The notes below the pieces were generated by a model that had not been told where the DNA came from, did no database searches, and was given only the letters and a program-made list of their open reading frames with translations. A stretch of DNA of 64,000 nucleotides from JBLNDJ01 sp050261515 (GTDB taxonomy: Bacteria > Acidobacteriota > Terriglobia > Bryobacterales > Bryobacteraceae): assembly GCA_050261515.1 (NCBI GenBank), contig JBLNDJ010000012.1:62001-126000 (forward strand), written 5' to 3'. A program made the translations under genes and the position numbers. Of this stretch, positions 23,964 to 31,570 are shown in pieces. The stretch's first letter is position 1. Every line of letters begins with the position of its first letter.

Positions 23964-24788
23964 TCACTCTTCCCGTCTGACGAACTTGGACACATACGGA
24001 TCAGTGGACGCATGTAACTCGGCAAGCGACCCTTCAAACACCAGCTTGCCCTGCCGCAGCACCATGAAGATGGTGCGGAGGGCGCCCTCGTCCTCCTCTT
24101 CGACGGCCTCGACGCAGCCGGCCGCTTCGTTCCACCTGTTGGTGGCCAGGAAATGGCCGTCCTGGTAGCGGTGCGTGGCAAGCAGGGTCGTCGTGTTCTT
24201 CAGGTCGCGCTCTTTGAGGATCAGCGCGATGATGGTGAAAGCCGTGATCGGGTCGAGCCCCGCGGTGGGCGAATCGTAGAGCATCAGCCGGGGTTCGGTG
24301 ACGATGGCGCGGGCGATGCCGACGCGGCGGCGCATGCCGCCCGAAAGCTCGGAGGGGAACTTATCGAGCGTATGCTCGAGCTCGACGAAACGCAGCGCTT
24401 CCTCGGCGCGCTGGTGGATCTCGGCGGGCGAGACGCGCAGGCTTTCGAGATTCTCGAGCGGGTAGCCGACGTTCTCCTCGATGGTGAGCGAATCGAACAG
24501 GCCGCCTTCCTGGAACAGCACGCCGACCTTGCTGCGGATATGGAACTGTTTCTGCTCATCCATCTCCGTGATGTCGTTGCCGAACAGGTGGACGCGGCCC
24601 TGTTCCGGGCAGACGAGGCCGATGGCGGCTTTCAGAAGCACGGTCTTCCCGCTGCCCGCGGCTCCGAAGATGATGCGCGTCTCGCCTTCGAAGACCTCGA
24701 AGGATATGTCGTCGAGAGCGGGCGTTTCCTCGAACCGCACCGTGACGTGCTCGAACCGGAGGACGGATTGAAGTTGGGCATCGCTCAT
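23964..24788 (-). CDS. mlaF: MlaF-type lipid ABC transporter ATPase
   Basis: 274 residues with Walker A GAAGSGKTVLLKA, Q-loop VLFQEGGLFDSLTIEENVGYPL, signature LSGGMRRRVGIARAIV, Walker B LMLYDSPTAGLDP and an H-loop ATHRYQDG. In the signature and Walker B, GGMRRRV and YDSPTAGLDP are typical of the MlaF/Ttg2A group. The Walker B glutamate is replaced by serine (DSPT), an oddity for the catalytic base; this substitution is worth checking. Position between mlaE and mlaD supports the role. Confidence 0.85.
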   Translation of the reverse strand: MSDAQLQSVLRFEHVTVRFEETPALDDISFEVFEGETRIIFGAAGSGKTVLLKAAIGLVCPEQGRVHLFGNDITEMDEQKQFHIRSKVGVLFQEGGLFDSLTIEENVGYPLENLESLRVSPAEIHQRAEEALRFVELEHTLDKFPSELSGGMRRRVGIARAIVTEPRLMLYDSPTAGLDPITAFTIIALILKERDLKNTTTLLATHRYQDGHFLATNRWNEAAGCVEAVEEEDEGALRTIFMVLRQGKLVFEGSLAELHASTDPYVSKFVRREE

Positions 24789-24794
24789 CCGCGG

Positions 24795-25550
24795 TTAGAG
24801 GTTGACGTAGATCCTCGTGATGAAGAACGTGAGGAAGAAGATGAGAACCGAGGAAACGACCATCGCCTGGGTGGTCGCGCGGCCGACGCCCTGCGTGCCT
24901 CCCGTGGTGCGCAGGCCGTAGTAAGAGCCGGTGAGCACGATTGCGAACGCGAAGACGAACGGCATGAGCAGGCCGAAGAAGACATCGGTGAACGTCAGCG
25001 CCTGCCATGCCGAGTTCCAATACTGGTTGGGAGTGATGAACAGCACGAAGTAACCGATCAGGAAGCCGCCGAGAATGCCCACGAAATCGGCCAGGATGGT
25101 CAGCAGCGGCAGCACGACACAGCAGGCGATGAGCCGCGGGGTGACCAGTTTCTGGATGGGGTCGGTGCCGAGGGCGCGCATGGCGTCGATCTGCTCGGTG
25201 ACTTTCATGGAGCCGAGTTCGCTGGCGATGCCGCTGGCGTTGCGTCCGGCCACCATCAAAGAGGTCAGGACGGGGCCGAGCGCGCGGACCAGCGTGATGG
25301 CTACCACCTGCCCGGTCTGGCTGACGGCGCCGTACTGGGAGAGCGCCTTCGCCATCTGCATGGCCATGACGGCGCCGCTGAAGAAGCCGGTCATGATCAC
25401 GATGGGCAGGCTCCCGACTCCGATGATGTCCATCTGAATGAAAATGTCGTCGAGATAATGGGGGCGGCGGAAGACGTTGCGGAGGGCGCGGCCGGCCAGC
25501 ACGTAGTAGTCCTGGACCGCCAGAACCGGCGCTTTTATCAGTCCGAACAA
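24795..25550 (-). CDS. mlaE: MlaE-type lipid ABC transporter permease
   Basis: 251 residues, about five membrane segments, with the MlaE/permease signatures FFSGAVMAMQMAKAL, RALGPVLTSLMVAGRNASGIASELGSM (split over two helices) and ITRIYVNL at the end. It is the first gene of the lipid operon, whose ATPase starts 6 nt downstream. It faces the divergent P1 peptidase gene across 45 nt. Confidence 0.9.
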   Translation of the reverse strand: MFGLIKAPVLAVQDYYVLAGRALRNVFRRPHYLDDIFIQMDIIGVGSLPIVIMTGFFSGAVMAMQMAKALSQYGAVSQTGQVVAITLVRALGPVLTSLMVAGRNASGIASELGSMKVTEQIDAMRALGTDPIQKLVTPRLIACCVVLPLLTILADFVGILGGFLIGYFVLFITPNQYWNSAWQALTFTDVFFGLLMPFVFAFAIVLTGSYYGLRTTGGTQGVGRATTQAMVVSSVLIFFLTFFITRIYVNL

Positions 25551-25595
25551 GGCCGTCTAGTCCTCGTATCCCGATGGTAACATACAGCTTGCAGG

Positions 25596-26639
25596 ATGAC
25601 GCCTTCTATGAAGGGACTGACGGAAATCCCGGGGATTCGTGTCGGCCACGCGTCGGATTTTTCGGCGCTGACGGGCTGCACGGTGGTGTTGTGCGAGGGC
25701 GGGGCCGCCGGCGGCGTTGACGCTGCCGGTTCGGCCACGGGAGCGGAGGAGCTTGGCGCGCTCGACCCGGGGCACGTGACCCCGCTGGTTCACGCGATCG
25801 TGCTCGCCGGGGGCAGCGCGTTCGGGCTCGAGGCGGCCTCGGGCGTGCGGCGCTACCTCGAGCGCCAGGGCGTGGGGTTTGAGACGGGCGCGGCGCGCGT
25901 TCCAATTGTGCCGTGCGCGATTCTGTACGATCTCGGGATCGGGAAGGCGAACGTGCGGCCCACGCGCGAGATGGGCGAGGCGGCCGCGGCGGCGGCGACG
26001 GCGGACGCGGTGAAGGAGGGCGCGGTCGGGGCCGGGACCGGGGCCACGGTGGGGAAGATTTTCGGGATGCGGCAGGCGATGAAGGGCGGCGTCGGGTCGG
26101 CGTGCGTCGCGCTCGAAGGGGAGCTTGCGGGGGTGAAGGTCGCGGCGCTGGCGGCGGTGAACGCGTTCGGGGACGTGATCGATCCGAAGACGGGCGCGAT
26201 TGTCGCGGGCGCGCGGCGGGGGCCGGACAGCCGCGAGTTCGCCGATACGGCGCGCGTGATGAAGGCCGGAGGGCGGGGCGGGTTCGCACGGGGGAATACG
26301 ACGCTGGTTGTGGTGGCGACCAATGCGCGGCTGAGCAAGGTGGAGGCGCGGAAGCTGGCGCAGCTTGGGAATCTGGGGCTGGCGCGGACGATCAACCCGG
26401 TGAATACGATGCTCGATGGGGATATTGTGTTTGCGCTTTCGCTGGGGGGCGAGAGGGCGGATGTGAATGCGCTCGGGGTCGCGGCGGCGGAGGCGGTGTC
26501 GCAGGCGGTTCTGAGGGCGGTGCGGATGGCGCCGACGATGGGGGGCGTTTTGGGGCTGGCGGGTAAGTTGCCTATTATCTCTGGTCCAAGAAAAGCAGCG
26601 CAAGAAGCAGGTCATCGGCTGTATCCCAATATCGGGTAG
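25596..26639 (+). CDS. P1-family (DmpA/NylC) self-processing peptidase
   Basis: 347 residues of the MEROPS S58 type: LTEIPGIRVGHASD at the N-terminus, GGSAFGLEAASGV, TGATVGKIFG, and GNTTLVVVATNA. By analogy with NylC (cleavage Asn-Thr), the predicted autocleavage is Asn234/Thr235, with Thr235 as nucleophile. Substrates in the family are D-/beta-peptides or cyclic amides. The last about 20 residues (PIISGPRKAAQ…LYPNIG) change to AT-richer codons, so the 3' end may have been replaced when the neighbouring island inserted. Confidence 0.88.
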   Translation: MTPSMKGLTEIPGIRVGHASDFSALTGCTVVLCEGGAAGGVDAAGSATGAEELGALDPGHVTPLVHAIVLAGGSAFGLEAASGVRRYLERQGVGFETGAARVPIVPCAILYDLGIGKANVRPTREMGEAAAAAATADAVKEGAVGAGTGATVGKIFGMRQAMKGGVGSACVALEGELAGVKVAALAAVNAFGDVIDPKTGAIVAGARRGPDSREFADTARVMKAGGRGGFARGNTTLVVVATNARLSKVEARKLAQLGNLGLARTINPVNTMLDGDIVFALSLGGERADVNALGVAAAEAVSQAVLRAVRMAPTMGGVLGLAGKLPIISGPRKAAQEAGHRLYPNIG

Positions 26640-26723
26640 TGCTCGGAAGTAGGTGTGGCTGTCACGAGCATTGGGCAGAACCGTCGATTTTGCACCAATT
26701 CACCGCTGAATGTCTTTCTTTTC

Positions 26724-26752
26724 TTGACATGGCGTGCTTTTCAGCCTAGTTT
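26724..26752 (+). promoter_or_regulatory. Sigma-70-like promoter of the island operon
   Basis: A consensus TTGACA at 26724-26729 and TAGTTT at 26747-26752 are 17 nt apart. It is the best promoter match I saw in the window. Start of transcription would be near 26759, giving a short leader with a strong ribosome site (AGGAGGGG, 26781-26788). Confidence 0.7.
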
Positions 26753-26794
26753 GTATGTAGCATCCCTGAATCTCAGAGTCAGGAGGGGTAACCA

Positions 26795-27213
26795 ATGAAG
26801 CCGTTCCAAAGGTCGCTCGCCTGCCCGTTCTCGTAGATGGTGCGAAGACGCCAGAGCTGATTCCAGACGACCTGGCATATAAGCACTATATCCTCACCAT
26901 TGTCGAGCATCGGGATGCAACTGTGGAGGAGGTCCGTCGCCGAGAGTCCCGAATCTTGCCAGTGCGGCTTTCGCAGCGCGATTCGATCGGCCTCGTGAAC
27001 GCGCTAGTTGGCGTTAGAGAGCAGTTGGATGATATTGAGAACGCTCGATCATCTGGCAATGTTGATCCACAGGCACTGAAAATCCGTTGGGAATCTGTCA
27101 TGGCGGCCGCCCGCGACCACCTGCGCCATTGCATTACGCCTGAAGGCTTGGCTCGACTGGATGCCTTCATTCGAGACCGTGTAAAGCCGGCTATTGTGAT
27201 TTACGGCGAGTAG
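26795..27213 (+). pseudogene. Small helical protein with a disrupted start (frame shift near codon 2)
   Basis: A good ribosome site (26781-26788) is followed by an ATG at 26795, but that frame stops after 13 codons. The next frame, open from 26770, reads coding-like from about 26797: AVPKVARLPVLVDG, TPELIPDDLAYKHYIL, and on to the TAG at 27211-27213, but has no ATG, GTG or TTG until a GTG at 26923. One extra base in codon 2 or 3 would join them into a roughly 140-residue protein. It may be a real frameshift, a sequencing error, or a gene starting at 26923 (96 residues). I do not recognise the family; it is mostly helical with charged residues. Confidence 0.55.
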
Positions 27214-27256
27214 CAACTCCCTAGGAGTGCGACAGCATGTAGTACAAGGAGACAAC

Positions 27257-27877
27257 ATGCACAAGGTGTTTTTGTTCCCTGCGGCCCTGCTTGTCGAGGC
27301 TCTCTCGCTTTGTACAACCTGCGCAGCACAACCAGTAATAATGCAGTTCAGTGTTTACAACAACTGGTCGATCAGCAGCGACGGGATGCTGTACAATGCG
27401 GGATCCGCAATCGACAATAGTACATGTTATTCGAACGGTGGTCACTCCGGTTACGTTACGACTGTGAGCGTACACACGCCCGACGGAAGAGTCGCGTCTG
27501 TGCAGAATCCGGGATTGTCGGGCAACGCGAGCATTGCTCTTAACGACATAACTGGTGACTACATTCTGGCGACAAGCGGAACGTATCACTGCGGCTGCAG
27601 TGGCGGGCAGTCAGGCTATGGCGGCGCCTTCACTCTTCCGCTGAGAAAGACCGTCTACAGTCTTGCCCACGCTGACCCTTGCGGATGCGACTATACGATC
27701 AATTGCCAAGGAGGCACATCTGCTACCTGTTCGACAGGTGTATATTCCACATATTCGATCAATGCGTGCGGCTGTTCCAGCATAACGTGGGTCAAAGTCT
27801 ACTACTGGTGGCGAGGTGGGAGTGTGTGTACCGCGGTGTGGGAAAGGACCAACCCGTCTGACAAGACATGTTCTTAG
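27257..27877 (+). CDS. Secreted cysteine-rich protein of unknown function
   Basis: 206 residues from the ATG at 27257, with the AAGGAG-type site just before it. A signal peptide (MHKVFLFPAALLVEALSLC…CAAQ, about residues 1-25) precedes a mature part with 11 cysteines, including three CGC motifs (HCGC, PCGC, ACGC) and single Cys in STCY, NCQ, ATCS, SVCT and KTCS. The body is rich in Ser, Thr, Gly and Tyr and predicted mainly beta. I know no family that fits. An odd number of mature cysteines leaves one free or makes a dimer. It precedes a DsbA-like gene in the same run, so disulfide formation is the likely link (inference). Confidence 0.8.
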   Translation: MHKVFLFPAALLVEALSLCTTCAAQPVIMQFSVYNNWSISSDGMLYNAGSAIDNSTCYSNGGHSGYVTTVSVHTPDGRVASVQNPGLSGNASIALNDITGDYILATSGTYHCGCSGGQSGYGGAFTLPLRKTVYSLAHADPCGCDYTINCQGGTSATCSTGVYSTYSINACGCSSITWVKVYYWWRGGSVCTAVWERTNPSDKTCS

Positions 27878-28001
27878 AAGTCTTATGATGATGCTTGGGG
27901 GCTTGAGAACGCCTTTTGTGAAGCGGTGGTGATGCCTGCGCGTGTCCGGTGCAGTTCAGCCCGTCGCCGGATGAGCACAACCATTCCCATATGGAGGCTC
28001 G

Positions 28002-28541
28002 ATGTTGAGGGCTTTGCCGCGAGCGCAGCCGCCGGTCGTGCAAGGGCGACCGTTCATAGCCGAGTTTCGTTGTCGCACTCACACATCCAGTCATGGCGGA
28101 ATCGTTGGTCGTATGTTCCGAGACAACAAAGGCCGAATGAGAGTCGACTACATGGACGGCAATGAAGAGATCCGAATTATTGATGATGTCACCACGTCGA
28201 CTCTCATGCTTCTCGATATGAACCAGCGACTCATGCAAGTTGACAGGTACCAGGAGTCTACTGTCGGCTGGTCGTTCCGTACGGCTGTACCAACTTACAC
28301 GAACGATCGCGCAATGGTAAAGGGGGTCGAGTGTGTACGCGTAGTATTTAGACCTCCACAACACGGGGCCGCCGATACCGACGACTTGGGCGAGACATGG
28401 ATTGCCGAATCAGAAGGTGTAGTGATGAAGGATGAAAATGTTGGACAGGGATGGGTATGGGAGGTTATGACAATCGAGTTTCGCGAACCCGAGCCAAGCA
28501 CATTCGACGTGCCGGCAGGCTTTGTGAAAGTGGAGGACTGA
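28002..28541 (+). CDS. Unrecognised protein, LolA/DUF4412-like pattern
   Basis: 179 residues with a ribosome site GGAGG at 27993-27997. The pattern (GIVGRMFRDNKGRMRVDYMDG, IRIIDDVTTSTLMLLDMNQRLMQVDR, GVECVRVVF, ETWIAESEGVVMKDEN, FDVPAGFVKVE) alternates short strands, like periplasmic LolA/DUF4412-type lipid-binding or sensor proteins of acidobacteria; this is a weak resemblance. No signal peptide is seen with this start, and an in-frame stop at 27972 prevents an earlier one, so the leader may have been lost. It lies 3 nt before the DsbA-like gene. Confidence 0.55.
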   Translation: MLRALPRAQPPVVQGRPFIAEFRCRTHTSSHGGIVGRMFRDNKGRMRVDYMDGNEEIRIIDDVTTSTLMLLDMNQRLMQVDRYQESTVGWSFRTAVPTYTNDRAMVKGVECVRVVFRPPQHGAADTDDLGETWIAESEGVVMKDENVGQGWVWEVMTIEFREPEPSTFDVPAGFVKVED

Positions 28542-28544
28542 GCA

Positions 28545-29447
28545 ATGGCGTCAGGTGCGACCGTTGTCCTCCTGCTCAGCGGCGCGCTGTTGCTGGAGCC
28601 CCTATCGAACTGCTGCCAGCTGTCTGCTGACGCAAAGCAGCAGCTCACGAGGCTTGTTGAGCGGAGGTTCGACATTCCTCACAATACCCACTTGACCATC
28701 ATCGAGCGTGAAGGGAAGCCCGATCAGATGAAGGTCACGGTGTTCTCTTCAACTCCTGGACATCCGTTCGAAGAAGACTTGTATATCATTTCGGATGGTC
28801 GCTTCGTGGTCGAGTGGGTGGGTGAACTGTCGGCGGACTCTGAGCGCGCAGAGCTGGCAGAAGAAAAGGAAATTGCTCTTAGGCTGAAGACGGGTGAACC
28901 ACCGCGGCTCGGTTCTGTATCAGCACCGGTGACTGTTGTGATATATGTGGATTTTCAGTGCCTATACTGCCGCGATGCAGTCAGCCTTCTGCGGGAACGC
29001 ATTGCTGGCGGGCACGGGGAGAAGCTACAGGTGTTATTTAAGCACCATCCGCTGGCAAGTCACGACTGGTCTAGAGCGGCTGCCCGTAGTAGCGTATGCT
29101 TCTATAACCAAAGTAATGAGCTATTCTGGAGGTTTGCCGATTTTCTATTTGAACACCAAACAGACATCGATTCCGTTAACTTGACCTCGAAGATCGGCGA
29201 GTTCATAGGGCGTACTCCGGAAGTGAATCAACCGTCCTATCAGAGCTGCGTCGCATCGACTGCGCCAGATATGGCTATCCTTCGCGACGAGAATAGTGGC
29301 GTTGCCGCTGGTGTGAATGCGACGCCTACACTCTTCGTTGATGGTAAGAAGATAGTCGGCATGGGTGACGAAACCGCTTTCGTGCAGTTGCTCGATCGGC
29401 GCGAATCTATGGCTGACGACAGGCGCTTTCACGCCGTCGGGCGATGA
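28545..29447 (+). CDS. DsbA-like thiol-disulfide oxidoreductase with extra N-terminal domain
   Basis: 300 residues: a hydrophobic N-terminus (residues about 4-20, followed by Cys-Cys), an N-terminal domain (about 27-110, ending ISDGRFVVEW) that recurs in acidobacterial DsbA fusions, and a thioredoxin/DsbA domain. The active-site motif is Cys139-Leu-Tyr-Cys142 in VDFQCLYCRDAV, and the cis-Pro loop is NATPTLFVDGKKIVG. In DsbA the motif is CPHC, so the redox potential may differ. Probably acts in the periplasm on the cysteine-rich neighbour. Codon use is that of the island. Confidence 0.8.
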   Translation: MASGATVVLLLSGALLLEPLSNCCQLSADAKQQLTRLVERRFDIPHNTHLTIIEREGKPDQMKVTVFSSTPGHPFEEDLYIISDGRFVVEWVGELSADSERAELAEEKEIALRLKTGEPPRLGSVSAPVTVVIYVDFQCLYCRDAVSLLRERIAGGHGEKLQVLFKHHPLASHDWSRAAARSSVCFYNQSNELFWRFADFLFEHQTDIDSVNLTSKIGEFIGRTPEVNQPSYQSCVASTAPDMAILRDENSGVAAGVNATPTLFVDGKKIVGMGDETAFVQLLDRRESMADDRRFHAVGR

Positions 29448-29616
29448 CGAGAGGTGTCAAGTGCGGTTGCGTTCCCGGAGCGCCGCATGTGGAACCTATG
29501 GCTGTCGCGGCGTTTCGCGCCCGCAAGCTCACGCTCGGCTTCATTTGGGACGTCTGCAAGCGCACGGGAAGAGTTGGTATCTTTGTGGATGAGCCCCGGC
29601 GTATGATGTTCTGGTC

Positions 29617-31569
29617 ATGACTCGCCGCGACTTACTCCGTTCGGCTGCTACGATTCCGCTTGCTTCGTTGGCGCAGGGGCAGGCAGCGAAGCCTGAAGGT
29701 GTTCTCGCGCTTGGGCGGTCGCCTCACGCGAAGGTGCGCAACGTGCCGGTGGGCGCCGTCAGGATGGGCGACGGGTTCTGGGCGCCGCGGCGCAAGGTGA
29801 ACGTCGAGACGAGCATCCCGACGATGCTCGAGCTGCTGGAGCAGAACGGGATCCTCGACAACTTCCGCCGGCTGGCGGGGACGAAGAAAGCGCCGCGGCG
29901 CGGTCCGCTGTACACGGATTCCGATATTTACAAGTGGATCGAGGCGGCGTCGTTCGTGCTGCAATCGGGCGACGATGCGAAGCTGCGCGGGACCATCGAC
30001 CGGCTTACGGGCGAGATCCTGGCGGCGCAGGAGCCGAGCGGGTACCTCAACACGTACTGGGTGGAAGAGCGCGCGTCGAAGCGGTTTCAGGAGATGGACC
30101 ACGGCCATGAGCTTTATTGCCTCGGCCACATGTTGCAGGCCGCGATCGCGTATTACCGGGCGACGGGGAATGCTCGGCTGCTCGATGGCGGGATCAAGTT
30201 CGTCGATTACCTGGTGCGCGATTTCGGGCCGGAGAAGCGGCCGCTGCTGACGGGGCATCCCGAGCTGGAAATGGCGTCGGTGGAGCTTTACCGCACGACG
30301 GGGGACCGGCGGTATCTGGAGCTTGCCGGGTACCTGCTCCACGGGGACGGCGAGCGGCTGAAGCTCAAACCGGCCCAGCTCGCCTACATGTTCAGCGGCA
30401 AGCCGTTCGTCTCGCGCACGCGTCTGGAGGGCCACGCGGTGCGCGCGATGTACGCGTGCTGCGGTGCGACGGATTACTACATGGAGACGGGCGACGCCGC
30501 GTACCGGAAGACGCTCGAAGCCCTCTGGCAGGACATGGTCCGGTACAAGATGTACATTACCGGCGGCGTCGGATCGCGCTCCGCGGGCGAGGCTTTCGGC
30601 GAGCCGTACGAGCTGCCGAATCGGTTCGCTTATACCGAGAGCTGCGCCGCGATCGGCAACATGATGTGGAACTGGCGCATGCTGGCGGCGACGGGCGAGG
30701 CGCGGTTCACGGACGTGCTCGAGCGCACGCTCTACAACGGCGTCAATTCGGGCATGTCGCTTTCGGGGAGTTTGTACTGCTACCGCAATCCGCTGGAGCT
30801 GACGGGTTCGACCGAGGACCGGATCCGCAATCCGTGGTACGACACGACGTGCTGCCCGCCGAACCTGGAGCGGATTCTCGCGTCGTTGCCGGGGTACATG
30901 TATGGGACGTCGGACGAGGGCGTGTATGTGCACCTGTATCACACGAGCGAGTTCGAGGGTGCGGGGGTGAAGCTGTCTCAGAAGACGAGGTATCCGTGGG
31001 AGGGCGAGGTCGAGATTCGGGTCGATCCGGCGGAAACTCGCGAGTTCACGGTGTTCGTGCGGATTCCGGGGTGGAGTCGCTCGGCGCGGGTGAACGTGAA
31101 TGGCGCGGCGGTGCAGGGTGCGGCTGCGGGCGCGTATCTGCCGGTCCGGCGGCGGTGGCAGGCGGGGGATCGCATCGCGCTCTCGTTCGACATGCGGGCG
31201 CGGGTAATGGCGGCGAATCCGCGCATTTCGGACGATCGCGGGAAGGTGGCGGTGGAGCGCGGGCCGCTGGTGTATTGCGTCGAGGGCGTTGACCAGAAAG
31301 GGATGGACTCGGTGTTTGACGCTTCGCTGGCGCTGGCAACAGACCCGGATGCCGGGTTCGCGGCGGAGTTCCGGCCGGACTTGCTGGGCGGCGTGGTGGC
31401 GCTGCGGCACAAGGCTGTGGTGGCGGAGGCGGGGGCGTCGCTCTACCGGCCGCTCGCGGGGGCGCGGCGCGGGGCGGGCCGCGAGACTGAGTTGACGTTT
31501 GTCCCTTACTATACGTTTGCGAACCGGGGGTTCACTCCGATGCAGGTTTGGGTGCCATACAATAGCTAA
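29617..31569 (+). CDS. Glycoside hydrolase family 127 (beta-L-arabinofuranosidase)
   Basis: 650 residues with a Tat signal (MTRRDLLRSAATIPLASLAQG) and an (alpha/alpha)6 catalytic part. The HypBA1-type residues are present: Glu341 and Cys343 in YTESCAAIGN and the paired Cys412-Cys413 in DTTCCPPNLER (nucleophile and zinc ligand). The family (formerly DUF1680) removes L-arabinofuranose from plant glycans. A short 40-codon frame at 29498-29620 overlaps its start and is probably meaningless. GC-rich codons return here. Confidence 0.92.
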   Translation: MTRRDLLRSAATIPLASLAQGQAAKPEGVLALGRSPHAKVRNVPVGAVRMGDGFWAPRRKVNVETSIPTMLELLEQNGILDNFRRLAGTKKAPRRGPLYTDSDIYKWIEAASFVLQSGDDAKLRGTIDRLTGEILAAQEPSGYLNTYWVEERASKRFQEMDHGHELYCLGHMLQAAIAYYRATGNARLLDGGIKFVDYLVRDFGPEKRPLLTGHPELEMASVELYRTTGDRRYLELAGYLLHGDGERLKLKPAQLAYMFSGKPFVSRTRLEGHAVRAMYACCGATDYYMETGDAAYRKTLEALWQDMVRYKMYITGGVGSRSAGEAFGEPYELPNRFAYTESCAAIGNMMWNWRMLAATGEARFTDVLERTLYNGVNSGMSLSGSLYCYRNPLELTGSTEDRIRNPWYDTTCCPPNLERILASLPGYMYGTSDEGVYVHLYHTSEFEGAGVKLSQKTRYPWEGEVEIRVDPAETREFTVFVRIPGWSRSARVNVNGAAVQGAAAGAYLPVRRRWQAGDRIALSFDMRARVMAANPRISDDRGKVAVERGPLVYCVEGVDQKGMDSVFDASLALATDPDAGFAAEFRPDLLGGVVALRHKAVVAEAGASLYRPLAGARRGAGRETELTFVPYYTFANRGFTPMQVWVPYNS

Positions 31570-31570
31570 T

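Larger units (their letters stand above)
26570..29500. other. AT-richer genomic island with a distinct codon habit
   Basis: Between the P1 peptidase tail and GH127 the composition shifts: AT-ending codons (TAT, AGT, ATA, TCA) become common, unlike the GC-ending codons of both neighbours. The stretch carries its own sigma-70-like promoter and four same-strand genes of unusual type. No integrase, tRNA or terminal repeat was found, so the ends are approximate and the mode of transfer is unknown. Confidence 0.6.

Noticed and set aside
29498..29620. 40-codon frame (MAVAAFRARKL...) before GH127
   Set aside because: Too short, no ribosome site, overlaps the GH127 start; it could be a remnant but nothing supports it.
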